DNA from: Croceibacterium aestuarii
GTDB taxonomy: Bacteria; Pseudomonadota; Alphaproteobacteria; Sphingomonadales; Sphingomonadaceae
DNA length: 64,000 nt
NCBI RefSeq assembly: GCF_030657335.1
Contig: NZ_CP131039.1
Coordinates: 1,178,001-1,242,000 of the forward strand
Direction of reading: 5' to 3'
Shown in pieces: positions 34,942-43,461 of this stretch. The first letter of the stretch is position 1. Each line of letters begins with the position of its first letter. Both the position numbers and the translations under genes were made by a program. The notes under the pieces were generated by a model. That model was not told the DNA's origin. It ran no database searches and was given only the letters and a program-made list of their open reading frames with translations.

Positions 34942-34972
34942 CGAAAAACCCCGCCCGGTGAGGGGCGGGGTT
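34942..34972 (-). terminator. Intrinsic terminator of the SPOR/TPR gene
   Basis: A perfect 10-bp GC-rich stem (34947-34956 with 34963-34972, 6-nt loop) is followed on the minus strand by TTTTTCG. It lies 26 nt after the stop of the minus-strand operon parA-RHH-SPOR. Confidence 0.9.
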
Positions 34973-34997
34973 CTCGCTGTTATCGTGGTTGCGCAGA

Positions 34998-36335
34998 TCA
35001 GCGCATCGCCATCCGCACGCCGGTATCTATCGCTCCGGGCAGAGGCCGGTCCTGGGCGTAGGCGAAGCAGGCGTTGCCGCGGTTCTTGACCTGACCGCAC
35101 ATGGCCTGCGCACCGGCGAGGCCGTAGCCGGCGGCGGAGACGCGCCAGTAACGCTTGCCCTTCACCAGCGCCTCGGTGACGACCATCTCGTGCCCGGCCA
35201 GTTCGGGGTAGCGCTTGGCGTAGATGCCCCAGGCGCGGCGCGCGCCCTGTTCGCTGGCGAAGCTGCCGAGCTGGACGAGGTGCGAGCCGTCGGACTTCTT
35301 TGCCGCTGCGGCATAGGCCGGTTTCAGCGCGGCGCCCTGGCGCAAGGCCACGGTCTGGACGACCGGCTCCTGGACGAAGCGGACCGCGTCCTGCGCAACC
35401 TGGGCGAGCGAACCGCCCGCGGGCGCCAGCGTGGCGAAGGCGGCCTGGAAGTCGTCGGGCCGCTCGATGCTCTGCGCCGGATAATCCTGGTAGGCAACGC
35501 CGGCGGACCGGCCTGCCGACACGGCGGGAAGTTCGCTGGCGTCCTGCTCGCGGCCGGCGTAGGCCGAGGCCTCGGCGGCAAGCTGCTGCACCGACGGCGT
35601 GTTGGCGAGCGCCAGCGATACCGGCTGGCCGGCGTCCTGCACCCCGGCCGGCGCGCCGATCAGCGAGGCGACGCGCTGCTGCCAGGCTTCGGGCTGGGCC
35701 ATCGTCGCCCATTCCTGCATACGGTCGCCGACCTGATCGGCCGGTACGTCCTGCGCGGCCATGACGCGCGCTTCGCGCCATTGCCCCGAGAGCGCGTAGG
35801 CATAGGCGAGGTTCTGACGGATTTTCGGCGTGTTGTAGCCTGCGCGGATGGCCTGAGACATGACCTGCACGCCGCGCTGCGGCTGCCCGGCGAGGGCATA
35901 GGCGAGGCCGAGGTCGGCCGGGGCGATGGCGTCGTCCCAGTCGTTGAGCACGGCCACGGCGTCGTTGTAGCGGGCCTCGCCCGACAGGGCGAGCGCGAGA
36001 CTCAGCGCGGTGCGCGCCGAGTTGTCGCCCAGCGCCATCGCGTCGTTGAAACTGGTCGAAGCCGACGCGAAGCGGCCGGCCTCGAGGTAGGCCGAGCCCA
36101 GCATCGCGCGGTAGGCGGCGTTGCGCGGTTCGGCCTCGACCGCGGCTTCCGCGTTGGCGATAGCCTTGTCGGTCTTGCCTTCCGCGAGCGCGGATTGCGC
36201 CTTGCTTGCCGAGAGGTCGGCGCGCGGGGCGGAGCCGGTGGCGCAGCCCGCGAGGAGAACCGCGCCCATTGCGCTGGTGATGGCCAATCCCAGTTTCGGG
36301 CTGATCGCCCGGCCGATGCGGCTGGTCGTGTGCAT
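34998..36335 (-). CDS. Tetratricopeptide lipoprotein with C-terminal SPOR domain
   Basis: A 445-residue outer-membrane or periplasmic lipoprotein. The leader ends in a lipobox (GAVLLAGC, Cys about 32). TPR-like helices follow (about 45-200: KAIANAEAAVEAEPRNAAY, AMLGSAYLEAGRF). A long linker leads to a C-terminal SPOR domain (about 365-440: HLVQLGSFASEQGARRAWGIY). SPOR domains bind denuded septal glycan, so a role in division or envelope remodelling is likely. ATG 36335 has AAGGGGA at 9-nt spacing; an in-frame ATG at 36371, one base after the upstream stop, is the alternative. It is the last gene of the parA operon. Confidence 0.85.
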   Translation of the reverse strand: MHTTSRIGRAISPKLGLAITSAMGAVLLAGCATGSAPRADLSASKAQSALAEGKTDKAIANAEAAVEAEPRNAAYRAMLGSAYLEAGRFASASTSFNDAMALGDNSARTALSLALALSGEARYNDAVAVLNDWDDAIAPADLGLAYALAGQPQRGVQVMSQAIRAGYNTPKIRQNLAYAYALSGQWREARVMAAQDVPADQVGDRMQEWATMAQPEAWQQRVASLIGAPAGVQDAGQPVSLALANTPSVQQLAAEASAYAGREQDASELPAVSAGRSAGVAYQDYPAQSIERPDDFQAAFATLAPAGGSLAQVAQDAVRFVQEPVVQTVALRQGAALKPAYAAAAKKSDGSHLVQLGSFASEQGARRAWGIYAKRYPELAGHEMVVTEALVKGKRYWRVSAAGYGLAGAQAMCGQVKNRGNACFAYAQDRPLPGAIDTGVRMAMR

Positions 36336-36372
36336 GGTATCGATCCCCTTGCGGTATCTCGCCTGGTTCATG

Positions 36373-37071
36373 TCAGTCACGCCGGACCTGCGCGGCCAGG
36401 CTCTCGATTTCCGGAATGTCCTTGAGGAAGCGGTCGAGCGCTTCGGTAACGATCTGCTGCGCGCTGCGACCGCGCACCGTACTGGCGAGGCGCAACTTGA
36501 GGTGCCGCCTGGCGTCGAGGCGCAGCGTGAACGCGGCGCGGCGGCTGTCGTTGGCCGCCTCCCGCTTGGTCTTTGACTTGCCCGGCGCAGGAGCTGGCTC
36601 GGCGGCGATCGCGGTGAACTGCGCGGTCGCGGCAGCCACCGGTGCGCCGGCGTCCGTCTCGTCGCTCGCGGGCGAGGGCGGCGCGGATTGTTCGGCGGCC
36701 GGTTCGTCGACCGGCGGCAGCGCCTGGATCTTGGCGGCCTTGGGTTTCTTCGCCTGTTCTTCCTCGGCGAGGCGGGCGGCGAGCTCTTCGTGCATCGTGC
36801 GCACCTTGGGGCGCGGCGAGGCACGGTCGGTGATCGCTTCGGCTTCGGGGTTATGCGGCGACGGCGTGAGATGGAGCACTTCGGCGGAGTGATCCGCCGC
36901 GGCGTCCTCCTCGCCCATGTCGTCCCAGCCGAGATCTTCGAGATTCTGCGCCGCGGCCGAGCCGTTCATCGCCGGGATGCGGTTGGCCTGCGGGCGCATG
37001 GCGGGCTTCGCGCCGCCCTTGCGGGCCAGCAACGTTGCGCCGAGCGAGGCGAAGGGTTTGGGGTCGTTCAT
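36373..37071 (-). CDS. Protein with C-terminal ribbon-helix-helix-like domain, partner of ParA-like ATPase
   Basis: A 232-residue soluble protein of unknown function. The first about 170 residues are low-complexity, Ala/Pro/Glu-rich and probably disordered, with an acidic patch LEDLGWDDMGEEDAAADH (about 45-62). The last about 60 residues (AAFTLRLDARRHLKLRLAST, then QQIVTEALDRFLKDIP) look like a ribbon-helix-helix DNA-binding fold: one strand and two helices. It starts 18 bp after the ParA-like gene. A small DNA-binding partner next to a ParA ATPase is a familiar plan, but this is not a ParB by motif. DNA target unknown. Confidence 0.65.
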   Translation of the reverse strand: MNDPKPFASLGATLLARKGGAKPAMRPQANRIPAMNGSAAAQNLEDLGWDDMGEEDAAADHSAEVLHLTPSPHNPEAEAITDRASPRPKVRTMHEELAARLAEEEQAKKPKAAKIQALPPVDEPAAEQSAPPSPASDETDAGAPVAAATAQFTAIAAEPAPAPGKSKTKREAANDSRRAAFTLRLDARRHLKLRLASTVRGRSAQQIVTEALDRFLKDIPEIESLAAQVRRD

Positions 37072-37089
37072 CCGACCTACCCTCCCGCT

Positions 37090-37806
37090 TTACTGTGCGA
37101 CCCGGCGGCCGAAGCCACCCTGCGGGCGGTGCGAGCCCGGCATCTGCGACACGCTGTTCGGCGCAGCGAAGACGGTGCGGCGGAAATTCCGCTCGAGCCG
37201 GTCGGCGATATAGTGCCACAGCGCCGCGACTTCCTGCGCGCTGCGCCCCTCGGGCTCGACTTCCATGACCGTGCGGCCGTCGATCATCGAGGCGGCGAAA
37301 TCGGTGCGGTGGTGAAGGGTGATCGGGGCCACGGTGCCGTGCTGGGACAGCGCGACGGCGGCTTCAGAGGTGATCTTGGCTTTCGGCGTGGCTGCGTTGA
37401 CGACGAAGATCAGCGGCTTTCCGGCACGTTCGCACAGATCGACCGTGGCGCCGACGGCGCGCAGGTCGTGCGGACTCGGCCGGGTCGGAACGACGATAAG
37501 TTCGGCCACCGAGATGACCGACTGGATGGCCATGGTGATCGCCGGAGGCGTGTCGATGACGGCGAGCTTGAAACCCTGCTGCCGCAAGGTCGCGAGGTCG
37601 TTCGCCAGCCGCGCTACCGTGGTATGGGCGAAGGCCGGATATTCCGCCTCGCGCTCGTTCCACCAGTCGGCCAGCGATCCCTGAGGATCGATATCGATGA
37701 GAACAACCGGTCCCGCCCCGGCGCGCTGCGCCTGGACTGCGAGGTGCCCGGAGAGCGTGGTCTTGCCCGATCCACCCTTTTGCGAAGCCAATGCCAAAAC
37801 GCGCAA
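37090..37806 (-). CDS. ParA/MinD-family P-loop ATPase
   Basis: A 238-residue cytoplasmic ATPase. It has the deviant Walker A motif SQKGGSGKTTL (about 7-17), switch I-like DPQGS, Walker B/switch II VIDTPPAI (about 75-82) and PTRPSPHDLRA. I use TTG 37806 as start because GGGGGA precedes it at 7 nt and the next residues RVLALASQKGG begin the fold at once; the upstream ATG extension (24 residues) has no family match. It is not beside parB or the origin, so it is probably an orphan ParA that positions something other than the chromosome origin, perhaps with the RHH-like and SPOR proteins downstream. Confidence 0.88.
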   Translation of the reverse strand: MRVLALASQKGGSGKTTLSGHLAVQAQRAGAGPVVLIDIDPQGSLADWWNEREAEYPAFAHTTVARLANDLATLRQQGFKLAVIDTPPAITMAIQSVISVAELIVVPTRPSPHDLRAVGATVDLCERAGKPLIFVVNAATPKAKITSEAAVALSQHGTVAPITLHHRTDFAASMIDGRTVMEVEPEGRSAQEVAALWHYIADRLERNFRRTVFAAPNSVSQMPGSHRPQGGFGRRVAQ

Positions 37807-38066
37807 GGCTATTCCCCCTGAGGTTGCGACCGGAGGGAAAATTCCGGCCCTTCGACAAGCGGGATCGCAGAACACCCCTAAATTTGAGTTAACGCGGGGC
37901 CACCGAGCGGAGGAATTCGCGGCTCCGGATCGGCAAATGCAGCGCGCAGGTCTCCGAGCGGCGATTCGGGCGTCGAAAAATCGCCCGGCATAAAGACTTT
38001 GCTAATGCGGCATTTACTATGGCACGCTTGAAACGAACGGGAGCGGGCGTGCGCAGGGGTTTGGCG

Positions 38067-39209
38067 ATGATTGCGACAGTGAAGCGGACGGGTTGGGCAG
38101 GCATTGCCGCTGCGGCGCTGCTTGCGGCTGGCCCGGCGCTCGCCGACGTCAAGACCGGCGTCGATGCCTGGAGCCGCGGCGACTACGCCCTGGCGGTGCG
38201 CGAATGGCAAGGGCCGGCCGCGGCGGGCGATGCCGACGCGATGTTCAACCTTGCCCAGGCCTATCGCCTTGGACGTGGCGTCCCGACCGACCCGCGGAAG
38301 GCCGAGGCGCTCTATGCGCGCGCCGCGGCGGCCGGCCACATCAAGGCCGCCGATACCTATGGTCTGATGCTGTTCCAGGACGGACGGCGCGAAGCGGCCT
38401 TGCCCTACATCCAGGCGGCCGCCTTGCGCGGGGACCCGCGTTCGCAATATCTGCTCGGCATAGCTCACTTCAACGGCGACATCGTGCCCAAGGACTGGGT
38501 CAGGGCCTATGCCCTGCTGACGATGGCCAACAGCCAGGGCCTGCCGCAAGCTGCCTCGGCGCTGGCGCAGATGGACGAGAGCATTCCGCTGGTGCAGCGC
38601 CAGCAGGCGGCCGGGCTGGCGGTGCAGATGCAGCGCGACGCCGAAGCCCAGCGCGGACGGGCGCTCGCCTCGGCCGACCTTGGCGCGGGTGGCGCCGCTC
38701 CGGGCGCGAATACGCCGGCGCCTCAGAGCGTGCCGCCTGCCGCTGCCTCCCGTCTGCCGAGGCCCGTCGCCACGACGGCGGTATCGCCCTCGGTCGCCGC
38801 CGCCCGCGCGGCGCTGGCGCAGGCCGCCCAGGCCACCGGAACCGAAAGCCCCGCCGAAGCCGGCGCCTCGTTTGCCCGCGCTGCACCGGTTGCGGCGCCG
38901 AGGGCAGAGGTTGCTGCCGCCGAACGCAAGGCGCCGGTGCCTGCCGCTCCGGCTGCCCCGCGCGCTGTGGCCGGCAACCGCACCGGTCCGTGGCGGGTCC
39001 AGCTCGGCGCGTTCTCCGTCGCGGGCAATGCCGAGCGGCTGTGGTCGCAGCTCAGCGGGCGCAGCGAGATCGCCGGACGCCAGCGATTGCTGGTCCCTGC
39101 CGGGCGGGTCACCAAGCTGCTTGCCGCGGGCTATTCCACGCAGGCCGAAGCCGATGCCGCCTGTCGAAGCCTGAAGCGCGCCGGTCAGGATTGCCTTGTC
39201 ACGCGCTAG
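38067..39209 (+). CDS. Sel1-repeat periplasmic protein with SPOR domain
   Basis: A 380-residue exported protein. Signal peptide MIATVKRTGWAGIAAAALLAAGPALA, then Sel1-like helical repeats (about 30-170: GDADAMFNLAQAYRLGRGVP, GDPRSQYLLGIAHFNGDIV), an Ala/Pro-rich linker and a C-terminal SPOR domain (about 300-375: WRVQLGAFSVAGNAERLWSQL). ATG 38067 is preferred because AGGGG precedes it and the signal peptide is clean; ATG 38019 would add 16 basic residues. It is divergent from the ParA-like gene, so two SPOR proteins flank one ParA locus. Confidence 0.85.
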   Translation: MIATVKRTGWAGIAAAALLAAGPALADVKTGVDAWSRGDYALAVREWQGPAAAGDADAMFNLAQAYRLGRGVPTDPRKAEALYARAAAAGHIKAADTYGLMLFQDGRREAALPYIQAAALRGDPRSQYLLGIAHFNGDIVPKDWVRAYALLTMANSQGLPQAASALAQMDESIPLVQRQQAAGLAVQMQRDAEAQRGRALASADLGAGGAAPGANTPAPQSVPPAAASRLPRPVATTAVSPSVAAARAALAQAAQATGTESPAEAGASFARAAPVAAPRAEVAAAERKAPVPAAPAAPRAVAGNRTGPWRVQLGAFSVAGNAERLWSQLSGRSEIAGRQRLLVPAGRVTKLLAAGYSTQAEADAACRSLKRAGQDCLVTR

Positions 39210-39255
39210 GGCCCGGCGGTAATCGTGGCCCCCTGACAGGTGCAGGGGGATATCG

Positions 39256-40551
39256 ATGGCCACAGTCGTTTCCGCAACGCCGGACGAAGTTCCCGCGGAT
39301 GCGACGCCGGATCAGCCGGTCAAGGCAAACGAGCGGCTCGTTACCCTCGACCTGATTCGCGGGGTGGCCGTGCTCGGCATCCTGTTCGCCAACATCACGG
39401 CATTCGGGCATCCCCAGGCGGCTTATTTCTGGCCCGCCGCGCTGCCCGGCGGCGCCACCTTGGGCGACAAGCTGGTTTGGTTCGTCCAGCTCGTCTTCGT
39501 CGACCACAAGTTCCGCGGCCTGTTCTCGCTGCTCTTCGGCGCGGGCATCTATCTGTTCATGGAGCGGGCCTGGGCGCGCGGCAGCAGCCGCTGGCTGCAG
39601 TTCCGCCGCCTGTGCTGGCTGCTCGTCTTCGGCGCGATACATTATTTCCTCATCTGGCCCGGAGACATTCTCGGCACTTACGCCGCCGCGGGGATGATGG
39701 CGCTGCCGATGATGAAATGGTCGGACCGCAAGCAGCTCAGGACCGGAATTGTTCTCTACACGCTGGGCGTGCTGGCGATGCTCGCGACCCTGGGCGGAGC
39801 CTGGGTCGCAGCAAACAACCCCTCGGTTGCGGCGCGTCTGGACGACAAGCAGCGCCAGCAGATCGCGACTGCGGAACGCAGGACGCTCGAAGACGTCGGC
39901 AAGAACGTCACCTTCATGCGGTCGGCAAGCTACCCCGATTATGTGGCCGAGCGGGTGACGAAGCACTGGGGCGGTTTCGTGCAGGGGCTGGTGATCGTGC
40001 CGTTGATGGAAACGCTCGGCCTCGTTCTGATCGGCATGGCGCTCTACCGGCGCGGCTTCTTCAGCGGCGCGTTCGATCCGGGGAAGATGCGGCGCAACGG
40101 CTGGATCGCGCTGCTCGGCGGACTCGGGTTTACGGCGCTGGTGGCGCTTTGGCCCGAGCGGACCGGCTTCCCGTTCTTCACCACCATCTTGGTGTTCAAC
40201 GAACTCGGACGCCTCGCCCAGGTGCCGATAGCGCTCGGTCTCGCCGCGGTGCTGATCGCCGAGGGGCCGCGCTTGGCCGAGACCGGATTCGGCAGCCGCT
40301 TCGCCGCCGCCGGCCGGATGGCGTTCAGCAATTACCTCGGCACCTCGCTTCTCATGCTGTTCGTGTTTCAGAGCTGGTCGCTCGGCCTGTTCGGCGAACT
40401 GCACCGCCTCCAGCTCATGCTGATCGTGTTCGCGGTGTGGGCCGGGATGCTGCTGTGGTCGAAGGCGTGGCTGGCGCGGTTCCGCTACGGCCCGCTCGAA
40501 TGGCTGTGGCGCAGCCTGACCTACTGGCAGGTTTTCCCGCTGCGCCGATAG
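39256..40551 (+). CDS. DUF418 family membrane protein (YeiB-like)
   Basis: A 431-residue inner-membrane protein with about ten hydrophobic helices. The N-terminal block ERLVTLDLIRGVAVLGILFANI is the DUF418/YeiB signature, and the C-terminal half (FAAAGRMAFSNYLGTSLLML, then YGPLEWLWRSLTYW) is the DUF418 domain proper. The biochemical role of the family is not settled; a transport or acyl-transfer-related role has been proposed. AGGGGGA stands upstream of the ATG. No functional clue from neighbours. Confidence 0.88.
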   Translation: MATVVSATPDEVPADATPDQPVKANERLVTLDLIRGVAVLGILFANITAFGHPQAAYFWPAALPGGATLGDKLVWFVQLVFVDHKFRGLFSLLFGAGIYLFMERAWARGSSRWLQFRRLCWLLVFGAIHYFLIWPGDILGTYAAAGMMALPMMKWSDRKQLRTGIVLYTLGVLAMLATLGGAWVAANNPSVAARLDDKQRQQIATAERRTLEDVGKNVTFMRSASYPDYVAERVTKHWGGFVQGLVIVPLMETLGLVLIGMALYRRGFFSGAFDPGKMRRNGWIALLGGLGFTALVALWPERTGFPFFTTILVFNELGRLAQVPIALGLAAVLIAEGPRLAETGFGSRFAAAGRMAFSNYLGTSLLMLFVFQSWSLGLFGELHRLQLMLIVFAVWAGMLLWSKAWLARFRYGPLEWLWRSLTYWQVFPLRR

Positions 40552-40676
40552 CGGGCCGGGAAATTCGCCGCATCTGAGGCGCGCTTGGCCGCTTTGTTCG
40601 GCGGCCGTGCATGGCGCGCGGGAACCGGCTGCCTTCCCGCCCCTTAGGCGGGAGAACGAGCCGGAGAATCAACGAC

Positions 40677-41342
40677 ATGAACGACAAGAGGACAAGCAGG
40701 GTCGAAGCCGCGGCGGGGCTGGGCCTCGCGCTCGGCGCGGCGGCGATCGGCGCATATCTCTCCACCCGCAGGGATCGCGGCGGCTGGGACGACGACGCAC
40801 CTGGCTACACTGCGCGGCGCGGCTTCGGGAAATACGAGGTCAGCGGCCGCACCGTCACCATCGGCAAGCCGCGCGCCGAGCTGTTCGCCTTCTGGCGCGA
40901 TTTTTCCAACCTGGCGCAGGTGATGGAAAATGCGGAAAAAGTCGAGACCCGGCCCGATGGCCGATCGGTCTGGACGATCAAGGCCCCTGCCGGCCAGACA
41001 GTCGAGGTCGAGACAGAGGTGGTGCGCGAGGTGCAGGACGAGCTGATCGCCTGGCGATCGGTCGCAGGCTCGCAGATCGACACCGAAGGGCGCGTGATGT
41101 TCAAGGATGCGCCCGGCGACCGCGGTACGCAGGTGACACTGATCGTCGCCTACGATGCGCCGGGCGGGAAGCTCGGGAAGGCGATCGCAAAGCTGTTCCT
41201 GCGCGAGCCCGAAATCCAGGCGCGGCACGACCTGAAACGCTTCAAGATGCTGATGGAATGCGGCGAGATCGCCACCTCGGCGCGGCGCCGGGAGGACACC
41301 CGCGCAGCGCGTCAGAACCAACACGAGAAGGAGGCAGCCTGA
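40677..41342 (+). CDS. SRPBCC-domain membrane-anchored protein
   Basis: A 221-residue protein. A single hydrophobic segment near the N-terminus (AAAGLGLALGAAAIGAYLS) precedes a polyketide-cyclase/START-like SRPBCC domain (about 55-190: TVTIGKPRAELFAFWRDFSN, VMENAEKVETRPDG, AGSQIDTEGRVMFKDAPGDRG). The ligand is unknown. Start ATG 40677 follows GGAG; a 7-bp hairpin (40635-40653) lies in the leader. The stop and the start of the alcohol dehydrogenase gene share a base (TGATG), a pairing seen in other alphaproteobacteria, which suggests one stress-linked unit (inference). Confidence 0.82.
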   Translation: MNDKRTSRVEAAAGLGLALGAAAIGAYLSTRRDRGGWDDDAPGYTARRGFGKYEVSGRTVTIGKPRAELFAFWRDFSNLAQVMENAEKVETRPDGRSVWTIKAPAGQTVEVETEVVREVQDELIAWRSVAGSQIDTEGRVMFKDAPGDRGTQVTLIVAYDAPGGKLGKAIAKLFLREPEIQARHDLKRFKMLMECGEIATSARRREDTRAARQNQHEKEAA

Positions 41343-42523
41343 TGCGCGCGCTCACCTGGCACGGCACCCACGACGTCCGCATCGAAACGGTCGACGATCC
41401 GGAGATCATAAACCCGCGCGATGCGATCATCAAAGTCACCAGCACTGCGATCTGCGGCTCCGACCTGCACCTTTACGATCACGTGATCCCCGGCCTCCTG
41501 CCCGGCGACATCCTCGGCCACGAGTTCATGGGCGAAGTGGTCGAGACCGGCGCCCGAAGCACGCTGAAGAAGGGGGAGCGGGTGATCGTCCCGTTTCCGA
41601 TCAGCTGCGGCAACTGCTTTCATTGCCGGATCGAGCAGTATTCGTGCTGCGAGAACTCCAACCCCGCCGAAAAGCAGGACCTGACGCTACCGGTCTACGG
41701 CCAGCCGATGGGGGCGATCTTCGGCTATTCCCATCTCACCGGCGGCTATTCGGGCGGGCAGGCGGAATATGTCCGCGTACCGTTCAGCGACGTCGGCCCG
41801 ATGGTCGTGCCCGACCACCTGGAGGACGACAAGGTCCTGTTCCTGACCGACATCCTGCCGACCGGCTGGCAGGCGGCGGAGAACGCCGACATCGGCCCCG
41901 ACGATACCGTCGCGGTCTGGGGCTGCGGCCCGGTCGGTCTGTTCGCGGTCCAGTCCGCGCTGGCGATGGGGGCGGCCAAGGTGATTGCGATCGACCATTA
42001 CCCGCACCGGCTGGAGCTGGCGGCGCAGCTTGGGGCGGAAACGATCAACTTCCGTTCGAGCAACGTGCTCGAAGCCCTGATGGAAATGAGCGGCGGCATC
42101 GGCGTCGACGCGGTGATCGATGCGGTAGGCATGGAAGCGCACGGCTTTGCGATCGATAACATGCTCGACGTGGTCAAGCAGAAGGTCGGCGTCGGCGCGG
42201 ACCGCGCGCACGCGCTGCGCATGGCGCTTCTGGCGGTGCGCAAGGGCGGGCGCGTGTCGATCCCGGGCGTCTATGGCGGCCTGGCCGACAAGTTCCCCAC
42301 CGGGGCGCTCATGGAAAAGGGGCTGCAGGTCCGCACCGGACAGACCCACGTTCAGAAGTACACCCGCAAGCTGTTGGCGATGATCGAGGACGGCACGCTC
42401 GACACCACCTGGTTGATCAGCCACCGCCTGCCGCTGGAGGAGGGGCCCACCGGCTACAAGAACTTCCGCGACAAGCAGAACGAGTGGACCAAGGTGGTGC
42501 TCAAGCCGGAAATGGTGAACTGA
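41342..42523 (+). CDS. Zinc-dependent alcohol dehydrogenase (formaldehyde-dehydrogenase-like MDR)
   Basis: A 393-residue medium-chain dehydrogenase. Catalytic-zinc ligands are in AICGSDLHLYDH and GHEFMGEV (Cys 38, His 60-61 region). The structural zinc lobe has CGNCFHCRIEQYSCC. The Rossmann motif is VWGCGPVGLFAVQSA (about 199-213) with IDHYPHR after strand 2. A long insert and GVGADRAHALRMALLAVRKGG place it with glutathione-independent formaldehyde dehydrogenase-like enzymes that dismutate or oxidise aldehydes; substrate not certain. Translationally coupled to the SRPBCC gene. Confidence 0.9.
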   Translation: MRALTWHGTHDVRIETVDDPEIINPRDAIIKVTSTAICGSDLHLYDHVIPGLLPGDILGHEFMGEVVETGARSTLKKGERVIVPFPISCGNCFHCRIEQYSCCENSNPAEKQDLTLPVYGQPMGAIFGYSHLTGGYSGGQAEYVRVPFSDVGPMVVPDHLEDDKVLFLTDILPTGWQAAENADIGPDDTVAVWGCGPVGLFAVQSALAMGAAKVIAIDHYPHRLELAAQLGAETINFRSSNVLEALMEMSGGIGVDAVIDAVGMEAHGFAIDNMLDVVKQKVGVGADRAHALRMALLAVRKGGRVSIPGVYGGLADKFPTGALMEKGLQVRTGQTHVQKYTRKLLAMIEDGTLDTTWLISHRLPLEEGPTGYKNFRDKQNEWTKVVLKPEMVN

Positions 42524-42553
42524 GCCAAGTCTGGAATTGCTGAGGCTTGCTAT

Positions 42554-42568
42554 TGCAAGACATTCGCA
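42554..42568 (+). promoter_or_regulatory. Possible Fur-type iron box upstream of bfd
   Basis: The 15-mer TGCAAGACATTCGCA shows the TGC-N9-GCA frame of alphaproteobacterial Fur boxes. The right half ATTCGCA fits well; the left half is weaker. It sits about 30 bp before the bfd start, overlapping the expected promoter. Consensus match only. Confidence 0.35.
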
Positions 42569-42598
42569 TTAAGTCTCGGCACAGGAGTCGAATGCGCC

Positions 42599-42790
42599 AT
42601 GTACGTCTGCGTCTGCAATGCGATCAGGGAATGCGAATTCCGCCGCGCCGCCCACGAGCATCCCGGCGACGCGGAAGCGGTCTACGCCGCCCTCGGCAAG
42701 AAACCGCAGTGCGGCCAGTGCCTCGAGGAGGCCGACGAACTCCTGGCCGAAGAGCGCTTCGGGCAGCGACACCTCACGCTCGTCGCCTGA
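42599..42790 (+). CDS. bfd: Bacterioferritin-associated ferredoxin
   Basis: A 63-residue [2Fe-2S] protein that donates electrons to bacterioferritin to release stored iron. The cluster ligands are CVC near the start (residues 4 and 6) and CGQC (38-41), with the family spacing and the short helix-turn-helix architecture (YVCVCNAIRE...). AGGAG lies 12 nt upstream. It is followed 112 bp later by bacterioferritin, the expected partner, and preceded by a possible Fur box. Confidence 0.92.
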   Translation: MYVCVCNAIRECEFRRAAHEHPGDAEAVYAALGKKPQCGQCLEEADELLAEERFGQRHLTLVA

Positions 42791-42902
42791 GCCGACGAGG
42801 TTGCGCAGCGCGGCCAGCCGCTTCTGCCCGCTGCGCCCCCCTTGCCATCGCGCCGTTGGAAAGCGCATGGTCTGCTGACACGCAGCAGCAATGGAGACGG
42901 CC

Positions 42903-43388
42903 GTGAAGGGTGACGAGAAGGTCATCGAGTACCTCAACAAGGCGCTCACCAACGAACTCACCGCGATCAACCAGTACTGGCTGCACTACCGAGTGCTCGC
43001 CGATTGGGGCGTGACCCGGCTCGCCGAATACGAGCGGCACGAATCGATCGACGAGATGAAGCATGCCGACGTTCTCGCCGAGCGGATATTGTTCCTCAAA
43101 GGCCTCCCCAACTTCCAGGCCATCCACAAGCTCAAGGTCGGCGAGACGGTCGAGGAAATCCTCCGGGCCGACCTGGCCGTCGAAGAGGAGGCGATCCCCC
43201 TGCTGCGCGAAGCGATCAAGCACTGCGAGGGCGTGGCCGATTTCGTCAGCCGCGAGATTTTCGCCCGCATCCTCGAAAACGAGGAGGAACACGTCGATTT
43301 CCTCGAAACCCAGTTCGACATGATCGAGCGGATGGGGCTGCCCAACTATGTCCAGTTGCAGAGCAAACCGGCCGGCGAAGGCGATTGA
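42903..43388 (+). CDS. bfr: Bacterioferritin
   Basis: A 161-residue subunit of the 24-mer iron-storage cage. Diiron ferroxidase ligands are visible: Glu in ALTNELTAINQYW (about 18), the ERHESIDEMKHAD block (Glu 51/His 54), Glu 94 region and EEEHVDFLE (Glu 127/His 130). The haem-ligand Met is in DEMKHAD (about 52). GTG 42903 is the better start: GGAG is 10 nt upstream and the protein then begins MKGDEKVIEYLNKAL as in relatives; the ATG at 42891 overlaps that ribosome site. Confidence 0.95.
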   Translation: MKGDEKVIEYLNKALTNELTAINQYWLHYRVLADWGVTRLAEYERHESIDEMKHADVLAERILFLKGLPNFQAIHKLKVGETVEEILRADLAVEEEAIPLLREAIKHCEGVADFVSREIFARILENEEEHVDFLETQFDMIERMGLPNYVQLQSKPAGEGD

Positions 43389-43461
43389 GGGCTGTTTCAC
43401 ACCCTAGCCGATTGCCGAATCCCTGCTAACCTCGCCCGGAAGGCCAGTTGGGGAGAGAGCA

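Noticed and set aside
34811-35089. Plus-strand 92-codon frame in the SDR-SPOR gap
   Set aside because: It runs through the terminator hairpin and into the SPOR gene; no ribosome site and no family.
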